The position numbers and the translations under genes are program-made. This document shows positions 28,406 to 39,406 of a stretch of DNA of 64,000 bases, piece after piece; positions within the stretch are counted from its first letter, which is position 1; each line of letters starts with the position of its first letter. Where the stretch lies: the NCBI RefSeq assembly GCF_902460355.1, contig NZ_CABPTO010000001.1, forward strand, positions 248,001 through 312,000. The letters are read 5' to 3'. Origin of the DNA: Streptococcus sp. Marseille-P6264 (GTDB lineage Bacteria; Bacillota; Bacilli; Lactobacillales; Streptococcaceae). Under the pieces are notes generated by a model, which was not told the DNA's origin, did not search any database, and saw only the letters and a program-made list of their open reading frames with translations.

Positions 28406-29665
28406 CTACTCTACGTCTGCTTTCATCGGATTGAAGAAGGCATTTAGTGCTTTCGCCATATCCTCTTTGTTTCCAGTTGTAATATAGTTCCCAGTCAAGG
28501 TATAAAAATCACTTTCACTGGTCCAGTCTTGAGCTAGCCAAACGAGATGCCGGTCTGTAAATGCTAGCTTAGCAAGACCGGCCAGCGGTGCATCTGACCC
28601 AGCTTCCTTGACACCTTCAATAGCTGTTGGTGAACCGTCCACATCATAATATTTCTGCATAACTTCTGGACGTGACATATATTCAACAAAAGCATTGGCT
28701 TCTTTCTTGTGCTTACTACTTGACGAGATAGACCAAGCTAGGTCTCCTGCTCCAATGGTCAAGCTTTGTCCTTTTTGCTTTCCAGGGAAAGGGAAAGTTC
28801 CAACATTAAACTTAGGATCTTGCGCATTGATTGCTGTGATAGCCCAAGAACCATTTGGAGTCATCAGGGCATCGCCTCTAGCAAAGGCACCGACAACATC
28901 AGTATAGCCTGCTCCCTGCCAGTTGGTTTGCATGGCTCCTTTTTTGCGGAATAAATCTAACAGTCTGAAATCATCTTTAAGCACTGAATCTGAAGACTTG
29001 ATGGCATTTGGCTTGGAAAAACGTAGGTAATCATTCGCTTCCTTACCACCTCCTGTTGCAGTGGCAAGAGCTAACTGATGATAACCATTCAAAGTCCAAG
29101 TATCTGCTCCTGCAATGGCAAAAGGCGTTTCCCCTTTTGCTATAATCGTATCAACTAATTCCTCAAATTCATCCCAAGTCTCTGGAACTTTCAATCCCAG
29201 TTCTTCGAATTTATCTTTGTTGTAATAGATACCATAAGCATTAGCAGTATAAGGTATATTATAAATTTTTCCGTCAATCGCATATTTATCTGCGTAATGA
29301 TTCTTAACTCGCTTGAGATAATCTTTATTAGATAAATCTTCAAAGTAGCCAGCTTTGGCCCATTCTTGCAATTCAATAGACTGGGGATAGATATTGACAA
29401 CATCAGGAACATCTCCAGCCAGAACGCGAGTTTTGAGTACTTCCCCAGCGTTAGGAACATTCACCACTTTCACATGCACATTCGGATTTTCTTTTTCGAA
29501 GTCTTTGGCAATCTCACGAAGGGTATCAACCATTTCACCCTTCTGATTGAAATACTCAATCGTTACCTTACCATCTGTCGACTCCCCTTGGCTGCTGCAA
29601 GCTGACAGCCCCAAAAGGGACAGTCCTGTAATAGCAGCTAAGCTCATCTTTTTATACCATTTCAT
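28406..29665 (-). CDS. msmE: Multiple-sugar-binding lipoprotein MsmE
   Basis: 419 residues, extracellular solute-binding protein family 1. The signal peptide ends in lipobox GLSAC (Cys23), giving lipid anchoring. It captures oligosaccharides such as raffinose and delivers them to MsmFG. It is placed between aga (12 bp upstream) and msmF. The specificity is inferred from gene order and the neighbouring alpha-galactosidase. Confidence 0.95.
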   Translation of the reverse strand: MKWYKKMSLAAITGLSLLGLSACSSQGESTDGKVTIEYFNQKGEMVDTLREIAKDFEKENPNVHVKVVNVPNAGEVLKTRVLAGDVPDVVNIYPQSIELQEWAKAGYFEDLSNKDYLKRVKNHYADKYAIDGKIYNIPYTANAYGIYYNKDKFEELGLKVPETWDEFEELVDTIIAKGETPFAIAGADTWTLNGYHQLALATATGGGKEANDYLRFSKPNAIKSSDSVLKDDFRLLDLFRKKGAMQTNWQGAGYTDVVGAFARGDALMTPNGSWAITAINAQDPKFNVGTFPFPGKQKGQSLTIGAGDLAWSISSSSKHKKEANAFVEYMSRPEVMQKYYDVDGSPTAIEGVKEAGSDAPLAGLAKLAFTDRHLVWLAQDWTSESDFYTLTGNYITTGNKEDMAKALNAFFNPMKADVE

Positions 29666-29677
29666 GGTCTAACCTCC

Positions 29678-31840
29678 TTATTTTTTAATAAAATGCAACT
29701 GTCTGCTAAGATAATCTCCTTGCGGAAGATTCATAGTGATACCAGCATACATGAGTTCTGCACCTGAGTAAACTGCGCCATTTCCCTGCAGCTCATAAAG
29801 CCCTTCTTCCTCTAAGTCTTTTAGTTTCAAGGTCGTTTCCATCGTTTCCACAACTGATAAGACTCGGACGTAGGTTACAATCGTTTGATCTTCATAGTTA
29901 AATTGAACTGCTGCTTCATTGGAGCCAACATCTGGATTGATTAGCCTATACTGACGTCCTAGCTGGACCACTGGCCGTAATTCTTTATACAACTTCACCT
30001 GGTCTGCAATCGCCGCTTTCTCTTCATCTGATAGACTAGTCAAATCAAGCTCATACCCCAGATTTCCCATCATAGCCACATGGCCCCGAGTTGCCAGCGG
30101 AGTAATTCGTCCCATCTGATGATTAGGCACTGCCGACACATGGGCACCCATTGAAATAGTCGGATAAAGATAAGAAGACCCATATTGGATTGGCAAACGA
30201 GCTATGGCATCGGTATTATCACTAGCCCAGACTTGAGGGAAATACCGCATCATACCAAGATCATTTCGTCCACCACCACCTGAGCAGGACTCAAATAAAA
30301 TATTCTCATATTTCTCTGTCAAATATTTTACAATTTCATAAAGCCCCAAGATATACTTATGTGACTGCATTTTGGTCGCCAGATAGTCAATGCCATTCCC
30401 AAGATTGGTAATATTACGATTCATATCCCATTTTATGTAGTCAATATCGTGCTGACTAAACAGCTGATCCAGTGTTTCTTTGATATAGGCTACCACATCT
30501 GGATTAGCATAATCCAATACAAGTTGATTGCGAGAGTAAGTATGATTCCGATTGGGTACTTGAATAGCCCAGTCTGGATGTGCCCGATAAAGCTGACTGT
30601 CTACGGAAATCATTTCTGGCTCAACCCATAAACCAAATTGCAATCCTCTGCTATGAACTTCTGCTATGAGCTCTGTCAAACTGCCACCTAGCTTATCTTC
30701 ATTGACAAACCAGTCGCCCAGAGCCCGATTGTCATCAAAACGGTTGCCAAACCAGCCATCATCGAGAACAAAGAGCTCAATACCAACTTTCTGTGCCTCA
30801 TCTGCTAACTCTAGCAACTTCTCTTTTTTGAAATCAAAGTAAGTTGCTTCCCAGTTATTGATTAAAATTGGCCGCTCTCGCTTCGCAAAAGCTTTAGGAA
30901 TGATATGCTCTTGAACAAAAGCTTGGCTCTCGTGACTAAGACCAGTCAAACCCTGAGCCGAATAATTCATCAGAGCAACAGGACTATAGAAAGTCTGCCC
31001 CGCTTCCAGTTTCCAAGCAAAGTTATCTTCATTGATACCGATACCTAGCCGAACTTCATTCAACTGATTTTGCTGAATCCAAGCTTCAAAGTTTCCGCTA
31101 TAAAGGAGCTGAATTGCCCAAACTTGACCAGCCTCTTCCGTCGTTTCACTATCACAAAGGATAAGGCTTGGAGTCTGTGCGTGACCAGAAGCTCCTCGGT
31201 TGGAAGCTATTTTAAAAATTCCCTGTTCTAGCTTGTGACGACGAACTGTTTTTTCCCTAGCATAAGCTCCCTGTAAACTAATCACATCATAAGTACCTGC
31301 CGGCAAATCTGCCATTAAGCTCAAGTTCTTATGTATGACTGCTGTCTCTCTACCGATATTTTCCAGCTTAGTAAAGGTTGCAATGGTATTGCTATCCTCA
31401 AAAGCTGTGTAATAAAGAGTGAGGCGTAAGTGAGCTACTGTATCCTCTAAAATAAAGGCCAGTGTTTCTGCTTCTTCTGTACTGTGAGGGCTAGGCAGTC
31501 CTGGAACTTCGAAATCTCCCTTAATCAGCTGACTCTCAACAAACCGAAAATCTGTTACTTCATTATTAGCATGTTGGACTTGCAGAGAAGGTTGCCGGAA
31601 GTCTCCTAAACCATGCTGCCCCAAAACCTGTCGCTGGGTATCTAAGCTAAAACTCCGCTCATTCGACCTCGGATTACCAGAAAAAGCATGATCTCGCTCA
31701 AATACTGTATTGGAAAAATGATAGGATTCTATTTTTCTGCCTAAGTGTTTAAGCAAAAGGTAGCCATCCCTTTCCTCAATGATAAGACTAGAATTTTTTG
31801 TATTGATGTAGAATAGATGCTTGTCTATTTTTATAGCCAT
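29678..31840 (-). CDS. aga: Alpha-galactosidase, GH36
   Basis: 720 residues, bacterial GH36 length. It hydrolyses terminal alpha-galactose from melibiose or raffinose. The nucleophile Asp is in YIKWDMNR (near residue 475) and the acid/base Asp in [22 protein letters not shown] is a further family motif. It has no signal peptide, so it acts inside the cell on imported sugar. It is the first gene of the msm operon, with SD GGAGG, divergent from msmR. Confidence 0.96.
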   Translation of the reverse strand: MAIKIDKHLFYINTKNSSLIIEERDGYLLLKHLGRKIESYHFSNTVFERDHAFSGNPRSNERSFSLDTQRQVLGQHGLGDFRQPSLQVQHANNEVTDFRFVESQLIKGDFEVPGLPSPHSTEEAETLAFILEDTVAHLRLTLYYTAFEDSNTIATFTKLENIGRETAVIHKNLSLMADLPAGTYDVISLQGAYAREKTVRRHKLEQGIFKIASNRGASGHAQTPSLILCDSETTEEAGQVWAIQLLYSGNFEAWIQQNQLNEVRLGIGINEDNFAWKLEAGQTFYSPVALMNYSAQGLTGLSHESQAFVQEHIIPKAFAKRERPILINNWEATYFDFKKEKLLELADEAQKVGIELFVLDDGWFGNRFDDNRALGDWFVNEDKLGGSLTELIAEVHSRGLQFGLWVEPEMISVDSQLYRAHPDWAIQVPNRNHTYSRNQLVLDYANPDVVAYIKETLDQLFSQHDIDYIKWDMNRNITNLGNGIDYLATKMQSHKYILGLYEIVKYLTEKYENILFESCSGGGGRNDLGMMRYFPQVWASDNTDAIARLPIQYGSSYLYPTISMGAHVSAVPNHQMGRITPLATRGHVAMMGNLGYELDLTSLSDEEKAAIADQVKLYKELRPVVQLGRQYRLINPDVGSNEAAVQFNYEDQTIVTYVRVLSVVETMETTLKLKDLEEEGLYELQGNGAVYSGAELMYAGITMNLPQGDYLSRQLHFIKK

Positions 31841-31864
31841 TTCTGAACCTCCATATTTACTAAT

Positions 31865-31870
31865 ATTTTA
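31865..31870 (-). promoter_or_regulatory. -10 element of the aga-msm operon
   Basis: TAAAAT on the minus strand, about 25 bp before the aga start. At 17-nt spacing the -35 region is poor (TTTTAG), as expected of an activator-dependent promoter. Confidence 0.5.
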
Positions 31871-31875
31871 CCTTA

Positions 31876-31889
31876 TGAAATCGCTTTCT
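31876..31889 (+). promoter_or_regulatory. cre site at the aga/msmR divergent promoter
   Basis: TGAAATCGCTTTCT matches the CcpA operator TGWAANCGNTNWCA at 13 of 14 positions. It overlaps the interval between the -35 and -10 of the aga promoter, so CcpA would repress the operon when glucose is present. Confidence 0.65.
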
Positions 31890-31900
31890 AAAATAGAATT

Positions 31901-31934
31901 ATGTTAGGGAAATATGGTAAAATGTTAGGTAACA
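31901..31934. promoter_or_regulatory. Direct repeats, likely MsmR binding sites
   Basis: ATGTTAGGGAAATA and ATGTTAGGTAACAA start 21 bp apart (31901 and 31922), two helical turns, the geometry used by AraC-type activators. They lie immediately upstream of the weak -35 of aga and between aga and msmR. Confidence 0.6.
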
Positions 31935-31979
31935 ATAAAAATTACAATATTATTTCTAAAGTATGGAGATGTAAAAAGT

Positions 31980-32813
31980 ATGCTTATATTTTCAGAATAC
32001 CAGACGGGAACAATTGATTTATTATTAGACTTTTACGGCTATGAGGATTGCCAGCCAAACTATTCTTTCGGGCCTGCTATTCGTGACGGATTCGTCCTTC
32101 ATTTTATTACAAAAGGCAAAGGAGTCTTTCACTATAAAGGGGAACAAATTTTCCTGAAAGCTGGAGATTTATTCCTACTAAAACCAAACGAACTAACTTA
32201 CTATAAGGCAGATTCTGAAGATCCTTGGTCCTATTATTGGCTCGGAATTAGTGGAACAAAGGTTTCGGATTATTTTAACTTATCAGAAATTGGCAAAACA
32301 GGTTTTCTAAGAAATTCAAGTACTACTCCTACTGATAGTTTGGGAAAGTTTATTATAGATATTATTCAAGAGGCTGAACATTCCCAATCTACCATGCTAA
32401 GTCATTTACAACTTCTCGCCATGCTATATGAACTACTATTTAAACTGGGAAAGCTCGCACCAAACCAACAGCTCCTGAAACAGCAAAATTCCACTTATCA
32501 GTTGTATATAGATACCAAACGTATTCTAGAAACTCGCTATCCGCTTGAACAACTGAGCATTCAAGGTATTGCTAATGAACTAAATGTCAATCGCAGCTAT
32601 TTGACAACCATTTTTAAAGAATACAATGGACTCTCTCCCAAAGAGTATCTGCATTATATACGCATGCATAGAGGAAAACAACTTCTGGAAACTACTACTC
32701 AACCAATTAAATTTATTGCCTATTCGGTTGGTTTTTCTGACCCACTTTATTTTTCAAAAACTTTCAAAAAATATTTCAACTGTTCACCAAGCCAAATGCG
32801 AAAAATTTACTAA
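31980..32813 (+). CDS. msmR: AraC-family activator of the msm operon
   Basis: 277 residues: an N-terminal cupin-like sugar-sensing domain (about 1-160) and a C-terminal pair of AraC helix-turn-helix motifs (about 175-277), ending FSDPLYFSKTFKKYFNCSPSQMR. It is divergent from aga, as expected for the melibiose/raffinose-responsive activator MsmR. The intergenic region holds paired direct repeats that fit its mode of binding. Confidence 0.93.
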   Translation: MLIFSEYQTGTIDLLLDFYGYEDCQPNYSFGPAIRDGFVLHFITKGKGVFHYKGEQIFLKAGDLFLLKPNELTYYKADSEDPWSYYWLGISGTKVSDYFNLSEIGKTGFLRNSSTTPTDSLGKFIIDIIQEAEHSQSTMLSHLQLLAMLYELLFKLGKLAPNQQLLKQQNSTYQLYIDTKRILETRYPLEQLSIQGIANELNVNRSYLTTIFKEYNGLSPKEYLHYIRMHRGKQLLETTTQPIKFIAYSVGFSDPLYFSKTFKKYFNCSPSQMRKIY

Positions 32814-32821
32814 ATTCCTCT

Positions 32822-32850
32822 TTGTTATTTACTTGTTTTTGAGGTATAAT
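32822..32850 (+). promoter_or_regulatory. Promoter of the LacI-type regulator
   Basis: TTGTTA, 17 nt, TATAAT, 30 bp before the start codon at 32880. Confidence 0.65.
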
Positions 32851-32870
32851 AGCCCATATAAGATAAATAG

Positions 32871-33881
<1,011 letters not shown>

Positions 33882-33895
33882 CAGAGAAAGAACGA

Positions 33896-34831
33896 ATGAA
33901 AACCTACGAAAAATTGTTTACCATTCTCAGCCAAGCTGACGATTATGTTAACGGGGAAAGCCTGGCTCAGACATTGGGTATTTCCAGAACCTCCATTTGG
34001 AAGGCCATTCAGCGCTTGGAAAAAGAAGGAATCCAGATTGATTCCGTGAAAAACCGTGGCTATAAGCTCAAGGCGGGGGATTTACTAATCCCAGAAATCA
34101 TTGAAAAGAAGGCACCTATCAAGGTTTCCTTCAACCCCAACTGCCAATCTACTCAGATAGATGCCAAAGCAGGTCTGGAAGCGGGTGGCGAGGCAAATAC
34201 ACTCTATCTGGCTGCTGCTCAATCAGCCGGCCGCGGTCGCTTCGGCCGAGACTTCTTCTCTCCAAAACAAGGCGGCTTCTATATGTCCCTCCATCTCAAG
34301 CCCAACCTGTCTTTTGATCAAATCCCTGCTTATACTCTCCTGACAGCTGGAGCAATCTATCAGGCTGTAAAAAATCTAACCCTCATAGACATAGATATCA
34401 AGTGGGTCAACGATATTTACTACAAGGATAAAAAAATCGCTGGCATTTTAACTGAGGCTACTACTTCCGTTGAGACAGGCTTAGTCACAGACATTATTAT
34501 TGGTGTCGGTTTTAATTTTTGCATTCATGATTTCCCAAAAGAATTGCAAGATAAGGCAGGCTCACTCTTTGAAGAGCGGGCTCCTATCAGCAGAAATGAG
34601 CTGATTGCTGAAATTTGGAGATGTTTCTACGAAAGCGATCCCCAAGACTTACTCTATCTTTACAAAAAGCACTCCCTAGTCCTTGGTCGACAAGTAAGTT
34701 TCCAGCAAAATAATCAAACCTATAAGGGAATGGCCAGAGAAATCTCGGACAGTGGCCAACTTCTGGTCCAGTTGGAGAATGACCAAAATATCTGGCTCAA
34801 CAGTGGAGAAATTTCTCTGACTAGCTGGTAA
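33896..34831 (+). CDS. birA: Biotin--[acetyl-CoA-carboxylase] ligase / biotin repressor
   Basis: 311 residues. An N-terminal winged helix (about 1-60, SLAQTLGISRTSIWKAI) precedes the ligase domain with the biotinyl-AMP loop GRGRFGRDF and KWVNDIYY, then a C-terminal SH3-like domain. It biotinylates carboxylase subunits and, with the DNA-binding domain present, may also act as repressor. It follows the LacI-type gene by 14 bp and ends at a bidirectional terminator. Confidence 0.95.
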   Translation: MKTYEKLFTILSQADDYVNGESLAQTLGISRTSIWKAIQRLEKEGIQIDSVKNRGYKLKAGDLLIPEIIEKKAPIKVSFNPNCQSTQIDAKAGLEAGGEANTLYLAAAQSAGRGRFGRDFFSPKQGGFYMSLHLKPNLSFDQIPAYTLLTAGAIYQAVKNLTLIDIDIKWVNDIYYKDKKIAGILTEATTSVETGLVTDIIIGVGFNFCIHDFPKELQDKAGSLFEERAPISRNELIAEIWRCFYESDPQDLLYLYKKHSLVLGRQVSFQQNNQTYKGMAREISDSGQLLVQLENDQNIWLNSGEISLTSW

Positions 34832-34850
34832 TCTATCTAAAATTGCATTT

Positions 34851-34884
34851 AAAAAGCACTTGATGGTCCATTTCAAGTGCTTTT
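34851..34884. terminator. Bidirectional terminator between birA and the SufT-like gene
   Basis: AAAAGCACTTG and CAAGTGCTTTT form an 11-bp perfect stem with an 11-nt loop and A/T flanks, between convergent genes. Confidence 0.9.
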
Positions 34885-34914
34885 CTGTATACTCTTTCTT
34901 CCAGTATGATGTCG

Positions 34915-35253
34915 CTATTTAATCCCCAAAGCGATTCGAGCATAGCGGCTCATCTTTTCCACCGTCCAAGCTGGGTACCAAACCAATTTGACTTCTGTCT
35001 TAGTAACCTCTGGAACATCTGACATCGCATCATAGATCTGGTCGGTCAGAAGATCTGCCAGCGGGCATCCCATGGTTGTCAGGGTCATATCGATTTCCGT
35101 TTCCCCAGTAGTCTCGTCAAAGCGGATTTCATAGATCAAGCCTAGATTGACAATATCAATCCCCAACTCTGGGTCGATAACTTGCTCTAGAGCCTCCAAA
35201 ATCCGCGTTTTAATCTTTTCAACTTCTTCAGGGCTGTATTTTTTTTCTGACAT
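34915..35253 (-). CDS. MIP18/DUF59 family metal-sulfur cluster assembly protein (SufT/PaaD-like)
   Basis: 112 residues, one DUF59 domain. IDPELGIDIVNLGLIY and LTTMGCPLADLL, with its conserved Cys, are the family signatures. Members assist Fe-S cluster maturation. It follows rpoD on the minus strand after a 123-bp gap with a terminator, an arrangement I recall from other streptococci. SD AGGAGG before ATG at 35253. Confidence 0.88.
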   Translation of the reverse strand: MSEKKYSPEEVEKIKTRILEALEQVIDPELGIDIVNLGLIYEIRFDETTGETEIDMTLTTMGCPLADLLTDQIYDAMSDVPEVTKTEVKLVWYPAWTVEKMSRYARIALGIK

Positions 35254-35277
35254 GCATATCCTCCTTATAGATATGGC

Positions 35278-35306
35278 AAAAGCTCAAGTTAGCTTGAGGG
35301 GCTTTT
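35278..35306 (-). terminator. Terminator after rpoD
   Basis: On the minus strand AAAAGCccCTCAAG pairs with CTTGAGCTTTT around CTAA, followed by a short T-containing tail, 70 bp past the rpoD stop. Confidence 0.65.
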
Positions 35307-35376
35307 GTTTTCAGCTAGGATTGCCGACTTGACGATTCCTGCTGAAAGATTTCTGCCCCTCGATTCTCTTCATTTC

Positions 35377-36489
35377 TTAATCTTCGATAAAGTCTCTGAG
35401 TGGTTTGCTGCGGCTTGGATGGCGGAGTTTACGCAGTGCCTTGGCTTCAATCTGGCGAATCCGCTCGCGGGTGACATTGAAGACCTTGCCGACATCTTCC
35501 AGTGTCCGCATTTTTCCATCGTCCAGACCAAAGCGCAGACGCAAGACGTTTTCCTCGCGGTCTGTCAGCGTATCCAAGACCTCATCTAACTGCTCACGAA
35601 GAACGACACGAGTTGTATAGTCGACTGGATTTTCAATCACTTCATCTTCGATAAAGTCTCCCAGATGACTGTCATCTTCCTCACCGATAGGTGTCTCCAA
35701 GGAAACTGGCTCTTGGGCAATCTTGAGAATCTCACGAACCTTGTCAGGCGTCATATCCATGCGCTCAGCGATTTGCTCCGGAGTTGGATCCTGACCTAAT
35801 TCCTGTAGGAGATTGCGTTGCTCGCGGACCAGCTTGTTAATGGTTTCCACCATGTGAACTGGAATCCGAATAGTTCGAGCTTGGTCGGCAATCGCACGGG
35901 TAATGGCCTGACGAATCCACCAAGTCGCATAAGTTGAAAACTTAAATCCTTTGGTGTAGTCAAACTTATCAACGGCCTTCATCAGCCCCATGTTTCCTTC
36001 TTGAATCAAGTCAAGGAACTGCATACCACGGCCAACATAGCGCTTAGCAATGGAAACAACCAGACGCAGGTTGGCCTCAGCCAGACGTTGCTTGGCTTCC
36101 AAGTCACCCTGCTCTACTAAGATAGCCAGCTCCTGCTCTTCTTCATTGCTGAGAAGCGGCACAACTCCGATTTCTTTCAGATACATGCGGACTGGGTCAT
36201 TGACCTTGGCTGAATTGCTACCCAAGAGCTCTTCATCCGTCAGCTCCGCTTCTTCCTCTTCGTTATTTAAGACACGCGCGCTCGGATTTCCTTCCTTGTC
36301 TGTAATCGAGATGCCCGCATCCTGAATGCGTTGCAGCAAATCCTCAATCCCATCAGCATCCAAAGTGAAAGGAATGACCAGCTGGTCATTGATTTCATCG
36401 TCTGTCGCTACACCTGTCTGCTTGTGATTGCGGATGAATTCTGCAATTTGAACGTCTAATGTTGTTACTTCTTTTTGTTTTGTAGCCAT
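35377..36489 (-). CDS. rpoD: RNA polymerase primary sigma factor
   Basis: 370 residues, group 1 sigma-70. Region 1.1 is present at the N-terminus, and region 2 has the [14 protein letters not shown] and [11 protein letters not shown] segments that bind the -10. Region 3 follows. Region 4 ([18 protein letters not shown]) binds the -35. It starts 2 bp after the dnaG stop and is co-transcribed with it. Housekeeping transcription factor; the TTGACA/TATAAT-type promoters in this window are its targets. Confidence 0.98.
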   Translation of the reverse strand: MATKQKEVTTLDVQIAEFIRNHKQTGVATDDEINDQLVIPFTLDADGIEDLLQRIQDAGISITDKEGNPSARVLNNEEEEAELTDEELLGSNSAKVNDPVRMYLKEIGVVPLLSNEEEQELAILVEQGDLEAKQRLAEANLRLVVSIAKRYVGRGMQFLDLIQEGNMGLMKAVDKFDYTKGFKFSTYATWWIRQAITRAIADQARTIRIPVHMVETINKLVREQRNLLQELGQDPTPEQIAERMDMTPDKVREILKIAQEPVSLETPIGEEDDSHLGDFIEDEVIENPVDYTTRVVLREQLDEVLDTLTDREENVLRLRFGLDDGKMRTLEDVGKVFNVTRERIRQIEAKALRKLRHPSRSKPLRDFIED

Positions 36490-36491
36490 AC

Positions 36492-38273
36492 CTACTCCAT
36501 TCTTCTTTTTTGTGCGATTAAGCGCTCCACCTCTAATATAGCGGCATTCTCATCTCCAGTATGCAAAGCTTCTCGAACCTTTTTGCTAATCAGCTGATTA
36601 TTCTTACGAAGCAATTCGCGTTCCCTGGTCAGCTCAACTTCTGCTAACTCTCCGTCTTCCATCTCCTCTGGCAAATCTTCCTCCAACATCCGATACCAAA
36701 GTTGCTGGACTCTTTCTGGTAAGCTGGATAAATCCTGCGAAGTTACTTCACCATTGGCCAGTAAAAGTTCGTATAGCTCCTGCAATTCCGCCGTATCAAA
36801 GGCGAAATCTGTACGAAGCCGATAGCTATTTAAAACCAGTGGATCATGTACCATACGATAAAGGATGTGGATTTCTGCCTTTATCAGCCGTGATAGCTGC
36901 TTAGATAACGGAAGATCTACCAGTACAGGGCTTCTTGGAAATTCCGACTGCTGTCCGCTTCGACTACTTCGCTCAGCCAAACGACTGTTGTTAACCGTAT
37001 TCTCTACCTGCTGATAATCAAAATCTGGTAGCAACTCAGCCAACATATAAATATATGAATTCTGAGCTGTAATAGACTGCGTTTGAGCAATGATTGGCGC
37101 CATTCGCTCCACGAATTCAATCTGAGCCTGCAAATTTTCAATATTATCCGGCTTGAGATAACGCAAAAGGAACTCTACATCACTAATTCGCGTTTTGGTT
37201 AGAAATTGTCGCAATTCCTCGGCAGAATTTTTAGCAATAAATTCGTCCGGATCCATATTGTCAGGAAAGGAAACAATCTCTACCGACATATCCCGTAACT
37301 CTTCTAAAGCCTTGGCTGTCGCAGCCTGACCAGCCCTGTCTCCATCATAAGTCAGAATAATTTTCTTGCAATACTTACGCAGATGCTGGACATGCTCAGG
37401 CGTCAGAGCTGTTCCCATAGATGCGACTGCATTTTCAACTCCAGCCCGATAAGCCGCGATCACGTCCATAAAGCCTTCCATCAGATAGACTTCATGGCTC
37501 TTCTTGATAACCGGCTTGGCCTTATCCAGATGATAAAGCTCATAGCTTTTATTAAAAATAGGGGTGCTGCGACTATTCTTATACTTGGCAGTCTGTGAAC
37601 CAGCCTCCGAATCTTGCCAGATTCGACCAGAAAAGGCGACAACCTGACCCTTGTCATTGGTCAAGGGAAACATAATCCGGTTCTGAAAAGCATCATAGAC
37701 CAGATTATTCTCTGCCAGATTAAAAAGACCCGAGTTCATGATAGTGGACTCATCAAACTTACCAGCCATGCTCTTATGAAGATAGTTGCTTTCATTAGGA
37801 GCCAAGCCGATTTGAAAATGCTTAATGACTTCATCTGTCAGCCCACGATTGTAGAGATAAGCGCGTGCTTCTTCTCCTATTTTGGTCGTCATCAGAACCG
37901 CATGGTAAAACTTCGCTGCCTCTGTATGAATATCGTAGAGCGCCTGATGCGGATGAGCCTGTCTCGGTCGATCTGCGCCAGCTCTCTCCATCCCTAAGGA
38001 AATGCCCGCTCTGTCTGCGACAATCTGAACAGCATCCATGAAGGATACGCCTCGGTAGTCCTCAATAAACTTGAAAACATCCCCCGACTTGCCACAGCCA
38101 AAACAGTGATAAAACTGCTTGTCCTCTACAACGTTGAAAGAGGGCGTCTTTTCGCCATGAAAGGGACAAAGTCCCAGAAAATTTCTCCCAGCCTTAGTCA
38201 AGGCTACTGTTTCTCCTATGACATCGACGATATTGACACTATTTTTTATTTCAGAAATGATTTCTTTATCCAA
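36492..38273 (-). CDS. dnaG: DNA primase
   Basis: 593 residues. The N-terminal CHC2 zinc-binding domain reads [11 protein letters not shown] and CFGCG. The Toprim domain contains [12 protein letters not shown] and TYDGDRAGQ, and a C-terminal helicase-interacting domain follows. It makes RNA primers at the replication fork. The start is best read as TTG at 38273 (LDKEIISEI), with GGAGG 9 bp upstream. ATG codons at 38297 and 38294 are in frame, but the SD falls inside the extension they would create. Operon with rpoD. Confidence 0.95.
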   Translation of the reverse strand: MDKEIISEIKNSVNIVDVIGETVALTKAGRNFLGLCPFHGEKTPSFNVVEDKQFYHCFGCGKSGDVFKFIEDYRGVSFMDAVQIVADRAGISLGMERAGADRPRQAHPHQALYDIHTEAAKFYHAVLMTTKIGEEARAYLYNRGLTDEVIKHFQIGLAPNESNYLHKSMAGKFDESTIMNSGLFNLAENNLVYDAFQNRIMFPLTNDKGQVVAFSGRIWQDSEAGSQTAKYKNSRSTPIFNKSYELYHLDKAKPVIKKSHEVYLMEGFMDVIAAYRAGVENAVASMGTALTPEHVQHLRKYCKKIILTYDGDRAGQAATAKALEELRDMSVEIVSFPDNMDPDEFIAKNSAEELRQFLTKTRISDVEFLLRYLKPDNIENLQAQIEFVERMAPIIAQTQSITAQNSYIYMLAELLPDFDYQQVENTVNNSRLAERSSRSGQQSEFPRSPVLVDLPLSKQLSRLIKAEIHILYRMVHDPLVLNSYRLRTDFAFDTAELQELYELLLANGEVTSQDLSSLPERVQQLWYRMLEEDLPEEMEDGELAEVELTRERELLRKNNQLISKKVREALHTGDENAAILEVERLIAQKRRME

Positions 38274-38312
38274 TAGACAATACCTCCAATTCATCACAGA
38301 ATATCACTCTAT

Positions 38313-38341
38313 ATTTTATAATAATTTGACGCAAATGTAAA
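38313..38341 (-). promoter_or_regulatory. dnaG-rpoD promoter
   Basis: On the minus strand: TTTACA, 17 nt, TAAAAT, 40 bp before the dnaG TTG start. Confidence 0.6.
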
Positions 38342-38361
38342 ACATTTGATAGGCAAATAAC

Positions 38362-38390
38362 TTGAAATAATTGCTTCTTTAAGCTATAAT
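38362..38390 (+). promoter_or_regulatory. mscL promoter
   Basis: TTGAAA, 17 nt, TATAAT, 41 bp before the mscL start. It is divergent to the dnaG promoter. Confidence 0.75.
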
Positions 38391-38431
38391 ATAATCTCAA
38401 ATATTAAATTATTTTTTGAAAGGAAAAGAAA

Positions 38432-38818
38432 ATGTTAAAGGATCTTAAAGAATTTTTGCTACGCGGTAACGTGATTGACTTGGCAGTCGGGGTTATCATT
38501 GCGAATGCTTTCGGAGCAATCGTAAACTCATTGATTACTGACGTTATCACTCCCCTCTTCCTCAACCCAATTTTGAAAGCTGCACAATTAGAGCAAATTT
38601 CTCAATTGAAATGGAACGGGGTAGCTTATGGTAACTTCTTGAGCGCCGTGATCAACTTCTTGGTAGTCGGTACTGTTCTCTTCTTCATCGTGAAGTCTGC
38701 TGAAAAAGCACAAAGCCTTGCTAAAAAGAACGAAGAAACTGCTGAAGAAGCACCAGCTGGACCAACAGAACTTGAAGTTCTGCAAGAAATCAAGAGCTTG
38801 CTTGAAAAACAAAACTAA
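38432..38818 (+). CDS. mscL: Large-conductance mechanosensitive channel
   Basis: 128 residues. The N-terminal helix and TM1 read FLLRGNVIDLAVGVIIANAFG, TM2 is near residues 68-90 (AVINFLVVGTVLFFIV), and a cytoplasmic helical bundle lies at the C-terminus (ELEVLQEIKSLLE). It releases osmolytes on hypo-osmotic shock. SD AAAGGA. Here it is transcribed opposite to the flanking rpsU and dnaG genes and is followed by repeat copy 2. Confidence 0.97.
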   Translation: MLKDLKEFLLRGNVIDLAVGVIIANAFGAIVNSLITDVITPLFLNPILKAAQLEQISQLKWNGVAYGNFLSAVINFLVVGTVLFFIVKSAEKAQSLAKKNEETAEEAPAGPTELEVLQEIKSLLEKQN

Positions 38819-38828
38819 TATCCAAACA

Positions 38829-39003
38829 GAGGCTGGGACCAAAGTCCTAGCCTCTCAATTGTCTTTGGATTGTCCAGCAAGACGCAGTGGTTGAGTGGGC
38901 TCTACTACGCTATTTCATTAGCTTTTACAGCCCTACTCAACTGTGCGGAGGTGGGACGACGAAATCGAATTCTAACGAATTACCGATTTCTGTCCCACTC
39001 TCT
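38829..39003 (+). repeat. Structured ~176-bp intergenic repeat, copy 2
   Basis: Same order of hairpins as copy 1, with only scattered substitutions. It starts 10 bp after the mscL stop, in the same orientation on the + strand as copy 1. Between convergent mscL and rpsU it may serve as the mscL terminator. Confidence 0.9.
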
Positions 39004-39037
39004 GTTTTATTATAGGCTTTCCATCCAAAAGAAAAAA

Positions 39038-39056
39038 ACAGCCAAATCGGCTGTTT
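39038..39056 (-). terminator. Terminator after rpsU
   Basis: AACAGCC / GGCTGTT stem with a 5-nt loop followed on the minus strand by seven Ts, 15 bp past the rpsU stop. Confidence 0.85.
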
Positions 39057-39070
39057 CCTCATTCTATTGA

Positions 39071-39247
39071 TTAGAATTTTTTACGTTTACGAGCTGCTTC
39101 TGATTTGCGTTTGCGTTTTACAGAAGGTTTTTCATAGAATTCACGTTTGCGTGTTTCTTGAAGAGTACCAGCTTTAGTAACCGCACGTTTGAAACGACGA
39201 AGAGCATCGTCAAGAGATTCATTCTTACGTACTACTGTTTTTGACAT
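39071..39247 (-). CDS. rpsU: 30S ribosomal protein S21
   Basis: 58 residues: [19 protein letters not shown] with a very basic C-terminus ending KRKKF, standard for S21. The ATG at 39247 has GGGAG 8 bp upstream; an upstream TTG extension of 8 residues is not credible. A near-consensus promoter precedes it. A binding partner of the 16S rRNA 3' region in initiation. Confidence 0.97.
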
Positions 39248-39281
39248 TTTTTTCACTCCCTTCAAGTCCAAGATCTATTCT

Positions 39282-39310
39282 ATTTTACACGCAAAATGGA
39301 TAAATGTCAA
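39282..39310 (-). promoter_or_regulatory. rpsU promoter
   Basis: On the minus strand: TTGACA (39305-39310), 17 nt, TAAAAT (39282-39287). A perfect -35 and spacing suit a ribosomal protein gene. Confidence 0.85.
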
Positions 39311-39406
39311 GAAAAAAACTGCCATAAACTTATATTATCTTCACTTTCTTTTTTAAAAGCAACAAATTGTTAGAATGAACATCATAATAGCAAAAAGAAA
39401 TTTATT

